This document shows, piece by piece, positions 1 through 5,710 of a stretch of DNA of 5,710 bases (position 1 is its first letter; the number at the start of each line of letters is the position of its first letter). Below the pieces are notes generated by a model. It did not search any database. It saw only the letters and a list, made by a program, of their open reading frames with translations, and was not told the origin of the DNA. The DNA comes from Tatlockia sp. (GTDB taxonomy: Bacteria > Cyanobacteriota > Cyanobacteriia > Cyanobacteriales > Chroococcidiopsidaceae), in NCBI GenBank assembly GCA_013698215.1, contig JACCVJ010000092.1, positions 1 to 5,710 of the forward strand, written 5' to 3'. The position numbers and the translations under genes were made by a program.

Positions 1-2291
1 CAGCAACAGAATCCGGTAAAGTCATAAAAATTGCGATCGCCTATTTTGTAGAAAAACCCCAACGCGGACTTTACTTCATTACTCCAGACGACCATTACCC
101 CAATAAACCAACCCAAGTTTGGACGCAAGGAGAAGATGAAGATTCCCGCTATTGGTTTCCTTGCTTCGACTACCCAGGACAATTAGCCACTTCAGAAATT
201 AGAGTCCGAGTACCTAATTCATTGAAAGCTATTTCTAACGGACGCTTGGTTGAAACCAAAGAAGACGGCGACTCGACGATTTATCACTGGTTGCAAGAGC
301 AAGTACATCCTACTTATTTAATGACTTTAGCGGTAGGAGATTTTGCCGAAATTGAGGACGAATGGCAAGGAAAACCCGTAACTTACTACGTGGAAAAAGG
401 CAGGGAAGAAGACGCACGGCGCAGCATGGGCAAAACTCCCCGGATGATTGAGTTTTTTAGCGAAAAGTATGGCTACTTATATCCTTTCCCCAAATACGCC
501 CAAGTCTGCGTTGATGATTTTATTTTCGGCGGGATGGAAAATACTTCTACAACCTTGCTAACCGATCGCTGTTTGCTGGATGAAAGAGCAGCTTTAGATA
601 ATCGTAATACGGAAAGCTTGGTTGCTCACGAACTCGCTCATCAATGGTTTGGCGATTTGGTAGTAATTAAACATTGGTCACACGCTTGGATTAAGGAAGG
701 AATGGCTTCTTACTCTGAAGTTATGTGGACGCAAGAGGAATATGGAAATCAAGAAGCGGCTTATTACCGTTTGCTTGAAGCCCGTAACTATTTAGCAGAA
801 GATAGCAGCCGTTACCGTCGCCCGATTGTTACCCATATTTACCGAGAAGCGATTGAATTATACGATCGCCATCTCTACGAAAAAGGTTCTTGTGTGTACC
901 ATATGATTCGCGCCGAATTAGGCGATGATTTGTTTTGGCAAGCAATTCAAACTTTTGTCCGAGATAATGCCCACAAAACTGTAGAAACTATCGATTTATT
1001 ACGTGCAATTGAGAAAGCTTCTGGGCGCAACTTGCTGTTTTTATTCGATCAGTACGTTTATCGCGGCGGTCATCCCGATTTTAAAGTTGCCTACTCTTGG
1101 GACTTGGACAGTAAACTAGCCAAAGTTACCGTTACCCAAACCCAGGTTAAAGAAGGTAGTAATACTGATTTATTCGATCTAAAAATTCCAATTTCTTTTG
1201 GCTATACCCAAGAAGGAAGCCCAACAGAGTTTAAAACCTTCCCGGTGCGAATTTACGAACGGGAACAAAGTTTTTACTTTCCTTTAGCTGAAAAGCCCCA
1301 CTTTATTAGCTTTGATGCCGGAAATAATTACTTAAAAACTGTAGCTTTAGAATACGCTTTACCCGAATTACAAGCACAGTTACAATTTGACCCTGACCCC
1401 GTTTCGCGGATTTATGCAGCTATAGCGATCGCCAAAAAAGGCGGACTTGAAGCAGTCAAGGCGCTGACTAAAGCTCTAAAGAGCGATGAATTTTGGGGGG
1501 TGAGGGTTGAAGTAGCTAAAAATTTAGCTGAAGTTAAGCTAGACCAAGCTTTTGATGGTTTGGTAGCCAGTTTGCAAGATGAAAATGCTTTAGTTCGTCG
1601 AGCGGTAATTGAAGCACTAGCGCACATTAAAACTAACGCTAGTTATAAAGCAATTAGACCTTTCGTTAAAGATGGCGATCCTAGCTACTACGTTGAAGCG
1701 GCGGCGGCTAGGGCAATTGGGGCGATCGCATCAGTAAATTTAGATGAGGAGTCAAAAGAGAAAAAAACTATTAAACTGCTTAATACTGTACTAGAAAAAA
1801 AAGCAGGCTGGAACGAAGTTGTGCGATCAGGGGCTATTTCTGGGCTTAGTCAGTTAAAAACTTCCTCAGAAGCACTTGATATTATTTTGCAGTACACCAA
1901 AGCCGGAGTTCCCCAAGCCCTTCGTCTTGCTGGTATTCGGGCATTAGGCACAGTTTCGGCGGGTCAAAATCCGGTGAATTTGGAACGAATCTTAGAACGC
2001 TTAGATCAGTTATCCCTGGAAACGTTTTTCTTAACCCAAGTTTCGGTAGTCATCGCTTTAGGACAAATGGAAACTATCAAAGCGGCGGCGATTTTGAACG
2101 CTTTAGCCAGCCAAACACCCGATGGTAGAATACGGCGGATGGCCCAAGAAGCCGTACAACAAGTACAAGCAAAAGTTGGTTCAGAGCAAGCTACAAAGCA
2201 ACTGCGAGAAGAACTCGACCAACTAAAAAAAGACAATCAGCAACTCCTAAGCCGTTTAGAAAACTTAGAAGCTAAATCAGCTAGTAGTTAA
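1..2291 (+). CDS. M1-family zinc aminopeptidase with HEAT-repeat C-terminus (5' partial)
   Basis: This is a zinc metallopeptidase expected to remove N-terminal residues from peptides, probably in the cytoplasm. The frame is open from base 3, giving 762 residues; about 100 N-terminal residues are probably missing compared with related bacterial proteins. The TTG at 222 is not the start, because the 73 codons before it encode conserved M1 sequence (QGEDEDSRYWFPCFD, residues 42-56; Q42 matches the substrate-binding Gln of the family). Numbering from base 3, the exopeptidase motif is GGMEN (176-180, a variant of GAMEN), the zinc site is HELAH (209-213) followed 18 residues later by E232, and the catalytic Tyr is probably Y292 in LYEKG. 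All catalytic residues are intact. From about residue 460, alternating amphipathic helices form roughly six or seven HEAT-like repeats. The last ~36 residues (727-762) are charged and heptad-like, suggesting a coiled coil. The usual LWLNEG is replaced by AWIKEG. The family assignment is very secure; the substrate is unknown. Confidence 0.95.
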   Translation, partial: ATESGKVIKIAIAYFVEKPQRGLYFITPDDHYPNKPTQVWTQGEDEDSRYWFPCFDYPGQLATSEIRVRVPNSLKAISNGRLVETKEDGDSTIYHWLQEQVHPTYLMTLAVGDFAEIEDEWQGKPVTYYVEKGREEDARRSMGKTPRMIEFFSEKYGYLYPFPKYAQVCVDDFIFGGMENTSTTLLTDRCLLDERAALDNRNTESLVAHELAHQWFGDLVVIKHWSHAWIKEGMASYSEVMWTQEEYGNQEAAYYRLLEARNYLAEDSSRYRRPIVTHIYREAIELYDRHLYEKGSCVYHMIRAELGDDLFWQAIQTFVRDNAHKTVETIDLLRAIEKASGRNLLFLFDQYVYRGGHPDFKVAYSWDLDSKLAKVTVTQTQVKEGSNTDLFDLKIPISFGYTQEGSPTEFKTFPVRIYEREQSFYFPLAEKPHFISFDAGNNYLKTVALEYALPELQAQLQFDPDPVSRIYAAIAIAKKGGLEAVKALTKALKSDEFWGVRVEVAKNLAEVKLDQAFDGLVASLQDENALVRRAVIEALAHIKTNASYKAIRPFVKDGDPSYYVEAAAARAIGAIASVNLDEESKEKKTIKLLNTVLEKKAGWNEVVRSGAISGLSQLKTSSEALDIILQYTKAGVPQALRLAGIRALGTVSAGQNPVNLERILERLDQLSLETFFLTQVSVVIALGQMETIKAAAILNALASQTPDGRIRRMAQEAVQQVQAKVGSEQATKQLREELDQLKKDNQQLLSRLENLEAKSASS

Positions 2292-2298
2292 GACCTAG
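2288..2298. repeat. 11-bp direct repeat, copy 1
   Basis: TTAAGACCTAG overlaps the aminopeptidase stop codon (TAA at 2289-2291). An identical copy lies at 2403-2413, 115 bp away. The pair brackets both hairpins and an intergenic HIP1 octamer. Confidence 0.55.
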
Positions 2299-2311
2299 CG
2301 ATTCTCCGTAG

Positions 2312-2324
2312 ATCCTCAAAGGAT
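2312..2324 (+). terminator. Small hairpin, possible part of the aminopeptidase terminator
   Basis: ATCCT and AGGAT form a 5-bp stem around a CAA loop, 20 bases after the aminopeptidase stop codon. The bases after it (GCTTTAAAATATTT) are AT-rich but not a clean T tract. This would be a weak intrinsic terminator, and the stem is short enough to occur by chance. Confidence 0.25.
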
Positions 2325-2337
2325 GCTTTAAAATATT

Positions 2338-2358
2338 TCCCCCCCCTTTTAGGGGGGA
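2338..2358 (+). terminator. C-run/G-run hairpin downstream of the aminopeptidase gene
   Basis: A run of eight C (2339-2346), then TTTTA, then six G (2352-2357) can fold into a stem of six G-C pairs. A seventh A-T pair forms if the outer C residues are used, leaving a 7-base loop. It lies about 50 bp after the aminopeptidase stop. The downstream sequence ATTTACGC is not a proper T tract on the plus strand; on the minus strand the hairpin is followed by AAATATTTT. C-run/G-run hairpins of this sort occur between genes in many cyanobacteria, so it may be a dispersed intergenic palindrome as much as a terminator. Confidence 0.4.
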
Positions 2359-2402
2359 TTTACGCGATCGCCAGATACCGATCCCACCTTCTACAATATC
2401 TT

Positions 2403-2413
2403 TTAAGACCTAG
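2403..2413. repeat. 11-bp direct repeat, copy 2
   Basis: This is the second exact copy of TTAAGACCTAG. A partial version (TAGACCT) follows nearby at about 2434-2440. No function is evident; it could be a footprint of a small insertion or a chance match in AT-rich DNA. Confidence 0.55.
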
Positions 2414-2467
2414 AGATATACCTATAACTTTAGCTAGACCTCTTATTACTGTTCTTGTAAATACTTT

Positions 2468-2481
2468 GTACTTTTAAATAC
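2468..2481 (+). promoter_or_regulatory. NtcA-like box (GTA-N8-TAC)
   Basis: GTACTTTTAAATAC fits the NtcA consensus GTA-N8-TAC and is an imperfect palindrome (10 of 14 positions match its own reverse complement). It directly abuts a TATAAT at 2482-2487. In NtcA-activated promoters the -10 box usually starts about 20-24 bp after the TAC. Here the nearest suitable -10-like sequence (TATAAA, 2499-2504) is 17 bp away, so the geometry is not canonical. If TATAAT is the real -10, bound NtcA would be expected to block polymerase. The match could be chance in such AT-rich DNA. Confidence 0.25.
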
Positions 2482-2487
2482 TATAAT
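2482..2487 (+). promoter_or_regulatory. Perfect TATAAT -10-like hexamer upstream of the ABC1 kinase gene
   Basis: The hexamer matches the sigma-70-type -10 consensus exactly. No good -35 hexamer lies 16-18 bp upstream; the closest, TTGTAA at 2455-2460, is 21 bp away. Some cyanobacterial promoters lack a -35 element, so it may still function. A transcript from here would have a leader of about 110 bases before the GTG start. Confidence 0.3.
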
Positions 2488-2548
2488 TAATAAAAAGATA
2501 TAAATAAGTGGTTATTTTTGGCGGCTGTAATTAAAAAAGCTACCTATT

Positions 2549-2577
2549 TTTAGATAAAACCACGATAAATGTAAAAT
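2549..2577 (+). promoter_or_regulatory. Candidate proximal promoter for the ABC1 kinase unit
   Basis: TTTAGA (2549-2554) and TAAAAT (2572-2577) are separated by 17 bp, the preferred spacing for a housekeeping sigma factor. Transcription would begin near 2584, leaving a leader of only about 20 bases that still includes the ribosome binding site. Both hexamers are imperfect and the region is AT-rich, so this is only a candidate. Confidence 0.3.
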
Positions 2578-2586
2578 TCCCAGTTT

Positions 2587-2592
2587 AAGAGG
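2587..2592 (+). promoter_or_regulatory. Ribosome binding site supporting the GTG start at 2604
   Basis: AAGAGG lies 11 bases before the GTG. A second purine group, GAGG at 2599-2602, is too close to the start to be useful. An in-frame TAA at 2586-2588 excludes any earlier start, so GTG at 2604 is the first possible start and the only one that keeps the conserved N-terminus. Confidence 0.5.
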
Positions 2593-2603
2593 CAGATCGA
2601 GGC

Positions 2604-4313
2604 GTGGGTCAGTATCAACTTGGTCAAGAAAATCGGCGTTACAATCCTGAAGCGCTTGTAAAATACTTCCGTTTCCGTCCTTGGCTAGTATGGGGACGGA
2701 TTTTAACTATTATTTGGTTTTTTTCGGGTTTTGTATTGGGGATGAAATCGGATGAGTGGTTTGGCAAAGCTGAACAAAATCAGCCGTTGCGTGCTACACA
2801 ACTACGAAAAATAATTACTCGTTTAGGGCCAACATTTATTAAAGTTGGTCAAGCACTATCAACTCGCCCAGATTTAATTAGAAAAGACTTTTTAGAAGAA
2901 TTAATCAAGCTGCAAGATCAGCTACCACCTTATAGTAATGCGATCGCATTTCAAACTATAGAAAAAGAATTAGGTCGCCCCTTAGCAGAACTCTACAGCG
3001 AAATTACCCCCAATCCTGTAGCCGCCGCTAGTTTGGGACAAGTATATCAAGCCCGTTTGCATAGTGGCGAAGAAGTGGCGGTAAAAGTACAGCGCCCCAA
3101 CTTACGCCCAGTTTTAAACCTAGACTTATATTTAATGCGCTGGGCGGCGGGTTGGCTTGCGCCTTGGCTTCCGCTCAACCTCGGTCACGATTTGCAAACA
3201 ATTGTGGATGAGTTTGGGATAAAGTTATTTGAGGAAATTGATTACTTTAATGAAGGTCGCAACGCCGAGAAATTTGCTACAAATTTCCGCGACGATCCCC
3301 GCATCAAAGTTCCGGCTATATACTGGCGTTATACAAGCGATCGCGTTTTAACTTTAGAGTGGATAAACGGCTTCAAACTCACCGACACCCAGAGCATTAA
3401 GCAAGCTGGACTCGACCGAAATAAACTTATCGAAATTGGCGTAACTTGCGGACTGCAACAGTTACTAGAGCATGGATTTTTTCATGCAGATCCCCATCCA
3501 GGTAATTTGTTTGCTACTCTTGACGGGCGGATGGCGTACATTGACTTCGGGATGATGGATCAGCTAACCAAGGAAATGAAAGAAACTTTAGTAGATGCTT
3601 TGGTGCATTTAGTCAATCAAGACTACACCGAGTTAGCCGAAGATTACGTCAAGCTAGGATTTTTAGCGCCAAATACCGGTATTCGTCCGATTGTACCCGC
3701 CTTAGAAGCCGTCCTCGAAAATGCGATGGGCGCAAGTGTCAGCAGTCTCAATTTTAAAACTATTACCGATTCTTTCTCAGAGTTGATGTATGAGTATCCT
3801 TTCCGCGTCCCAGCAAAGTTTGCTTTAATTATTCGCTCTTTAGTAACCCAAGAAGGAATTGCTTTAAGCTTAAACCCTGACTTCAAAATCGTTGAAGTTG
3901 CTTACCCATACATCGCCAAGCGCTTGTTAAAAGGAGAAACGCCCCCACTACGGCGACGGTTGCTGAATTTATTATTTAAAAATGGTAAGTTTCAGTGGGA
4001 GAGATTAGAAGACTTAATTGCGATCGCCCGCGCCGATAATAGTTTTGACTTATTACCTACAGCACAGATGGGTTTGCAGTTTTTACTATCAGAGGAAGGA
4101 CAGTATTTAAGACAGCAATTACTCCTTGCTTTAACTGAAGACGATCGCCTGCATACAGCAGAAGTCCAAAGTCTGTGGAATTTGATTAAAGACGAATTAC
4201 AGCCAAATCGACTATTTAATGTAGCGCTCGGTGCTTTAAGCAATTTTTCAAAAGAGCGCACCACCGCAATTTTACCTGTTTTTAATGCTTTTAATGGCAA
4301 GTCAGGTAAGTAA
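2604..4313 (+). CDS. ABC1/UbiB-family atypical protein kinase-like protein (ABC1K)
   Basis: This belongs to the ABC1/UbiB/Coq8 family of atypical kinases or ATPases, which support prenylquinone metabolism; cyanobacterial and plastid members are associated with membranes and plastoglobule-type lipid bodies. It has 569 residues, near the usual length for cyanobacterial members. The family signatures are all present: the KxGQ motif (K80-V-G-Q83), the alanine-rich nucleotide loop AAAS (140-143), the lysine of VAVKVQ (K161), ExD (E211, D213), the catalytic loop HADPHPGN (294-301, with D296 and N301) and DFG (314-316). Nothing suggests a dead kinase. Residues 26-47 are hydrophobic and could anchor or dip into the membrane. 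The C-terminal 150 residues are helical without clear membrane spans, unlike proteobacterial UbiB. It starts with GTG, is preceded by a long intergenic region, and is probably the first gene of a three-gene unit. Cyanobacteria carry several paralogues, and I cannot say which this is. Confidence 0.95.
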   Translation: MGQYQLGQENRRYNPEALVKYFRFRPWLVWGRILTIIWFFSGFVLGMKSDEWFGKAEQNQPLRATQLRKIITRLGPTFIKVGQALSTRPDLIRKDFLEELIKLQDQLPPYSNAIAFQTIEKELGRPLAELYSEITPNPVAAASLGQVYQARLHSGEEVAVKVQRPNLRPVLNLDLYLMRWAAGWLAPWLPLNLGHDLQTIVDEFGIKLFEEIDYFNEGRNAEKFATNFRDDPRIKVPAIYWRYTSDRVLTLEWINGFKLTDTQSIKQAGLDRNKLIEIGVTCGLQQLLEHGFFHADPHPGNLFATLDGRMAYIDFGMMDQLTKEMKETLVDALVHLVNQDYTELAEDYVKLGFLAPNTGIRPIVPALEAVLENAMGASVSSLNFKTITDSFSELMYEYPFRVPAKFALIIRSLVTQEGIALSLNPDFKIVEVAYPYIAKRLLKGETPPLRRRLLNLLFKNGKFQWERLEDLIAIARADNSFDLLPTAQMGLQFLLSEEGQYLRQQLLLALTEDDRLHTAEVQSLWNLIKDELQPNRLFNVALGALSNFSKERTTAILPVFNAFNGKSGK

Positions 4314-4354
4314 AGCTTAAATAACCTCCCTTAATTCACCAACTAGAAATTACC

Positions 4355-4726
4355 ATGTCTTACTATCCCGAACCACCATATTTTTTAATGTTTGCCGGAT
4401 TTGCGATCGCACTAGCTGCGGGTACGGCTTTTGCGGCTACCTTAAAACTAATTGTGGCAAACTGGTCAAGCGCACGCGCCGCCGCAACTAAGGCGCAATT
4501 ACCTACCGGACAATTAATTATTCCTTACTTGGGTATCAATGCTGGAATTTTAGTCTTTTTATCGGCGGGATTAGAAATATTTGGTTTTCCTAGTTGGTTA
4601 GCAACGGCTACGGCTGCACCTTTAACTTTGCTAATTGGTTTATTGGTATGGTATCAGCTAGGCAGTATGTTGTCTTTTGTCGAAAAGAAAGGTTTTGAAT
4701 CCTTAGATTTAGATTCTTGGCGCTAG
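4355..4726 (+). CDS. Small membrane protein of unknown function, three predicted spans
   Basis: I do not recognise this 123-residue protein. Three hydrophobic stretches are clear: about residues 9-34 (rich in Ala and Gly), 54-77 and 80-107, with only a short turn (FGFPSW) between the second and third. A basic linker (ARAAATKAQ, 40-48) joins the first two, and a short polar tail (109-123, EKKGFESLDLDSWR at its end) closes the protein. By the positive-inside rule the linker is probably cytoplasmic. No cysteine is present and no cofactor or catalytic motif is visible. The ATG follows the ABC1 kinase stop by 41 bp without an obvious terminator or strong Shine-Dalgarno sequence, and the stop is 6 bp before glyoxalase II. 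This suggests cotranscription. A real gene is supported by the sharp membrane-protein pattern, its fit between neighbours and an internal HIP1 site. Confidence 0.85.
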   Translation: MSYYPEPPYFLMFAGFAIALAAGTAFAATLKLIVANWSSARAAATKAQLPTGQLIIPYLGINAGILVFLSAGLEIFGFPSWLATATAAPLTLLIGLLVWYQLGSMLSFVEKKGFESLDLDSWR

Positions 4727-4732
4727 GTAATT

Positions 4733-5503
4733 ATGGACGTAATTCGCATTCCCGTACTTACAGATAATTACATTTTTCTCCTGCACGATCGCCAAAAAAA
4801 TATTGCGGCGGTCGTCGATCCTGCCGTTGCGGAGCCTGTAATCGAGCAACTGCAACAACTAGGCGCTAAATTAGTCGCAATTTTCAATACTCACCACCAC
4901 CACGACCATGTAGGCGGAAACCAGCAATTAATCAAACATTTTAATGACGTGGTGGTTTATGCGGGAGTTGAAGATCGCGGTAGAATACCTGGACAGCAAG
5001 TATTTTTAAGCGGAGGCGATCGCGTAAATTTTGGCGATCGCACTGGAGTTGTATTTTTTGTTCCCGGACATACCCGCGCCCATATCGCTTACTACTTCCC
5101 AGCTACAGCCACCGAAAGCGGAGAGTTATTTTGCGGCGATACATTATTTGCTGGCGGTTGCGGGAGACTATTTGAAGGTACGCCAACGCAGATGTTAGAG
5201 TCTTTAAGCAAGTTGCAAGCTTTACCTGATGATACGCGGGTATGGTGCGCCCATGAATACACCTTAAACAATCTCAAATTTGCTCTAACTGTAGACAGTA
5301 CCAACCCCGACTTAAAAACTCGTTTTGTCGCTGTTCAAGCCGCCCGTAGCCGCCATGAAGCAACAATTCCTTCTAATTTGGGGTTAGAAAAGCTTACTAA
5401 TCCATTTTTGCGATCGCAGCAACCAACAATACAAACTGCGGTTAATAGTAACGATCCAGGCCAAACTTTTGCTCGACTGCGCGGAATGAAAGACAGGTTT
5501 TAG
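4733..5503 (+). CDS. gloB: Glyoxalase II (hydroxyacylglutathione hydrolase)
   Basis: This soluble metallo-beta-lactamase-fold enzyme hydrolyses S-D-lactoylglutathione to D-lactate and glutathione, the second step of methylglyoxal detoxification. At 256 residues it is full length for the family. The metal-binding motif THHHHDHVGGN supplies H54, H56, D58 and H59; the other ligands are H113 (PGHT), D136 (FCGDT, bridging both metals) and H174 (CAHEY). The glutathione-binding features characteristic of true glyoxalase II are also there: CGRLFEGT (143-150), Y176 after the last histidine, and the C-terminal RGMKD (R250 and K253). These separate it from generic metallo-hydrolases. The ATG lies 6 bp after the upstream gene's stop. 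Only a weak AGGT, overlapping that stop, is available as ribosome binding site, so translation may be partly coupled. Two HIP1 octamers sit close together inside it. Confidence 0.96.
   Translation: MDVIRIPVLTDNYIFLLHDRQKNIAAVVDPAVAEPVIEQLQQLGAKLVAIFNTHHHHDHVGGNQQLIKHFNDVVVYAGVEDRGRIPGQQVFLSGGDRVNFGDRTGVVFFVPGHTRAHIAYYFPATATESGELFCGDTLFAGGCGRLFEGTPTQMLESLSKLQALPDDTRVWCAHEYTLNNLKFALTVDSTNPDLKTRFVAVQAARSRHEATIPSNLGLEKLTNPFLRSQQPTIQTAVNSNDPGQTFARLRGMKDRF
5016..5041. repeat. Pair of HIP1 octamers 18 bp apart within gloB
   Basis: GCGATCGC occurs at 5016-5023 and 5034-5041, in a surface-loop part of glyoxalase II coding for GGDRVNFGDR. The two copies are in the same reading frame and both encode GDR, so protein repetition of that tripeptide accounts for the pairing. 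HIP1 is abundant in many cyanobacteria; the other nine copies in the window are dispersed. Confidence 0.8.
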
Positions 5504-5509
5504 AGCCAT

Positions 5510-5710
5510 CTAACTAAGTTTAAGCGAATTTTTAGCTAACCACTGAGATACAGATTCTTGCGTTTCCTCCCCTGCTGCTAAACGAATCATCACTAAAACT
5601 GCTTCCATTTCTGGAACTTTAAGCAGAAACCCATTCAAATAAAGAAACGTAAGTATAGAAACAAAAGCCACCCTTTTATTGCCATCTACAAAAGCATGAT
5701 TTTTAGCAAA
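5510..5710 (-). CDS. Doc/Fic-family death-on-curing toxin, C-terminal part
   Basis: The minus strand is open from the window edge to a TAG at 5512-5510, encoding 66 residues that begin FAKNHAFVDGNKRVAF. HAFVDGNKR matches the HxFx(D/E)(G/A)NKR active-site motif of the Doc branch of the Fic fold. Doc of phage P1 phosphorylates elongation factor Tu and so stops translation; classical Fic proteins instead transfer AMP. The catalytic His, the acidic residue, the Asn-Lys and the Arg are all kept, so the toxin looks intact here. The rest is the usual helical C-terminus (VSILTFLYLNGF and following). A Doc protein is about 120-135 residues, so roughly half lies beyond the right edge. An antitoxin gene would be expected just upstream of the start, which is also outside. 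The gene converges on gloB, with 6 bp between stops and no visible bidirectional terminator. Confidence 0.88.
   Translation of the reverse strand, partial: FAKNHAFVDGNKRVAFVSILTFLYLNGFLLKVPEMEAVLVMIRLAAGEETQESVSQWLAKNSLKLS

Larger units (their letters stand above)
2292..2603. other. 312-bp intergenic region between the aminopeptidase and ABC1 kinase genes
   Basis: I see no coding potential here on either strand. The left third holds the two hairpins, the direct repeat and one HIP1 octamer (2364-2371, the only copy outside a gene). The right two thirds are strongly AT-rich and carry the promoter-like elements listed separately. No tRNA, small RNA or riboswitch fold is recognisable by eye. Confidence 0.7.

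Noticed and set aside
222..224. TTG as the start of the aminopeptidase gene
   Set aside because: The same frame is open back to base 3 and encodes conserved M1 sequence, including QGEDEDSRYWFPCFD, so the TTG is internal and the gene begins before the window.
1412..2236. Minus-strand open frames at 1412-1627 and 2006-2236
   Set aside because: They lie fully inside the well-supported aminopeptidase gene, have low-complexity Ser/Ala/Cys-rich products, and show no motif or ribosome binding site.
2338..2358. C-run/G-run hairpin as part of a CRISPR or riboswitch
   Set aside because: It is a single hairpin with no repeated spacer structure and no conserved aptamer elements nearby; terminator or dispersed palindrome is the simpler reading.
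3644..4300. Minus-strand open frames at 3644-3886 and 3992-4300
   Set aside because: They are antisense to the conserved ABC1 kinase coding region and have no recognisable domain.
4323..4332. Strong Shine-Dalgarno-like AAGGGAGGTT on the minus strand
   Set aside because: No start codon lies at a usable distance; the nearest minus-strand ATG (4300) is more than 20 bases away and opens a shadow frame of the kinase gene. Probably accidental.
5092..5304. Minus-strand open frame of 70 codons
   Set aside because: It is antisense to the catalytic core of glyoxalase II and has no features of a real protein.

Overview
The window looks like chromosomal DNA from a cyanobacterium. The clearest sign is the octamer GCGATCGC (HIP1, the highly iterated palindrome of cyanobacterial genomes). 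I count 11 intact copies in 5.7 kb, starting at 33, 1425, 1722, 2364, 2940, 3337, 4020, 4403, 5016, 5034 and 5410; about 0.1 would be expected by chance. The base composition is moderate to AT-rich, and the gene set (M1 peptidase with HEAT repeats, ABC1 kinase, glyoxalase II) fits a filamentous or Chroococcidiopsis-like cyanobacterium. Genus cannot be set from this sequence alone.

Layout: (1) 1-2291, plus strand: the 3' part (762 codons) of a zinc-dependent M1-family aminopeptidase with a HEAT-repeat C-terminal half and a short terminal coiled coil; its start lies upstream of the window. (2) 2292-2603: a 312-bp AT-rich intergenic region with two weak hairpins, an 11-bp direct repeat, and promoter-like sequences for the next gene, one of them next to an NtcA-like GTA-N8-TAC palindrome. 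(3) 2604-5503, plus strand: three closely spaced genes (gaps of 41 and 6 bp) that probably form one transcription unit: an ABC1/UbiB-family atypical kinase starting with GTG, a 123-residue membrane protein I do not recognise, and glyoxalase II (hydroxyacylglutathione hydrolase). (4) 5510-5710, minus strand: the C-terminal 66 residues of a Doc/Fic-type (death-on-curing) toxin, converging on the glyoxalase II gene with 6 bp between stop codons. Its start and any antitoxin gene lie beyond the right edge.

How the genes relate: ABC1 kinases in cyanobacteria and plastids are linked to prenylquinone metabolism and oxidative-stress tolerance, and glyoxalase II completes glutathione-dependent methylglyoxal detoxification. 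A shared stress-related role for the three-gene unit is therefore reasonable, but it is inference from spacing. Apart from the unrecognised membrane protein and some intergenic structure, the window is ordinary core cyanobacterial sequence with the edge of a toxin-antitoxin locus. I do not see convincing evidence for a new multi-gene system.
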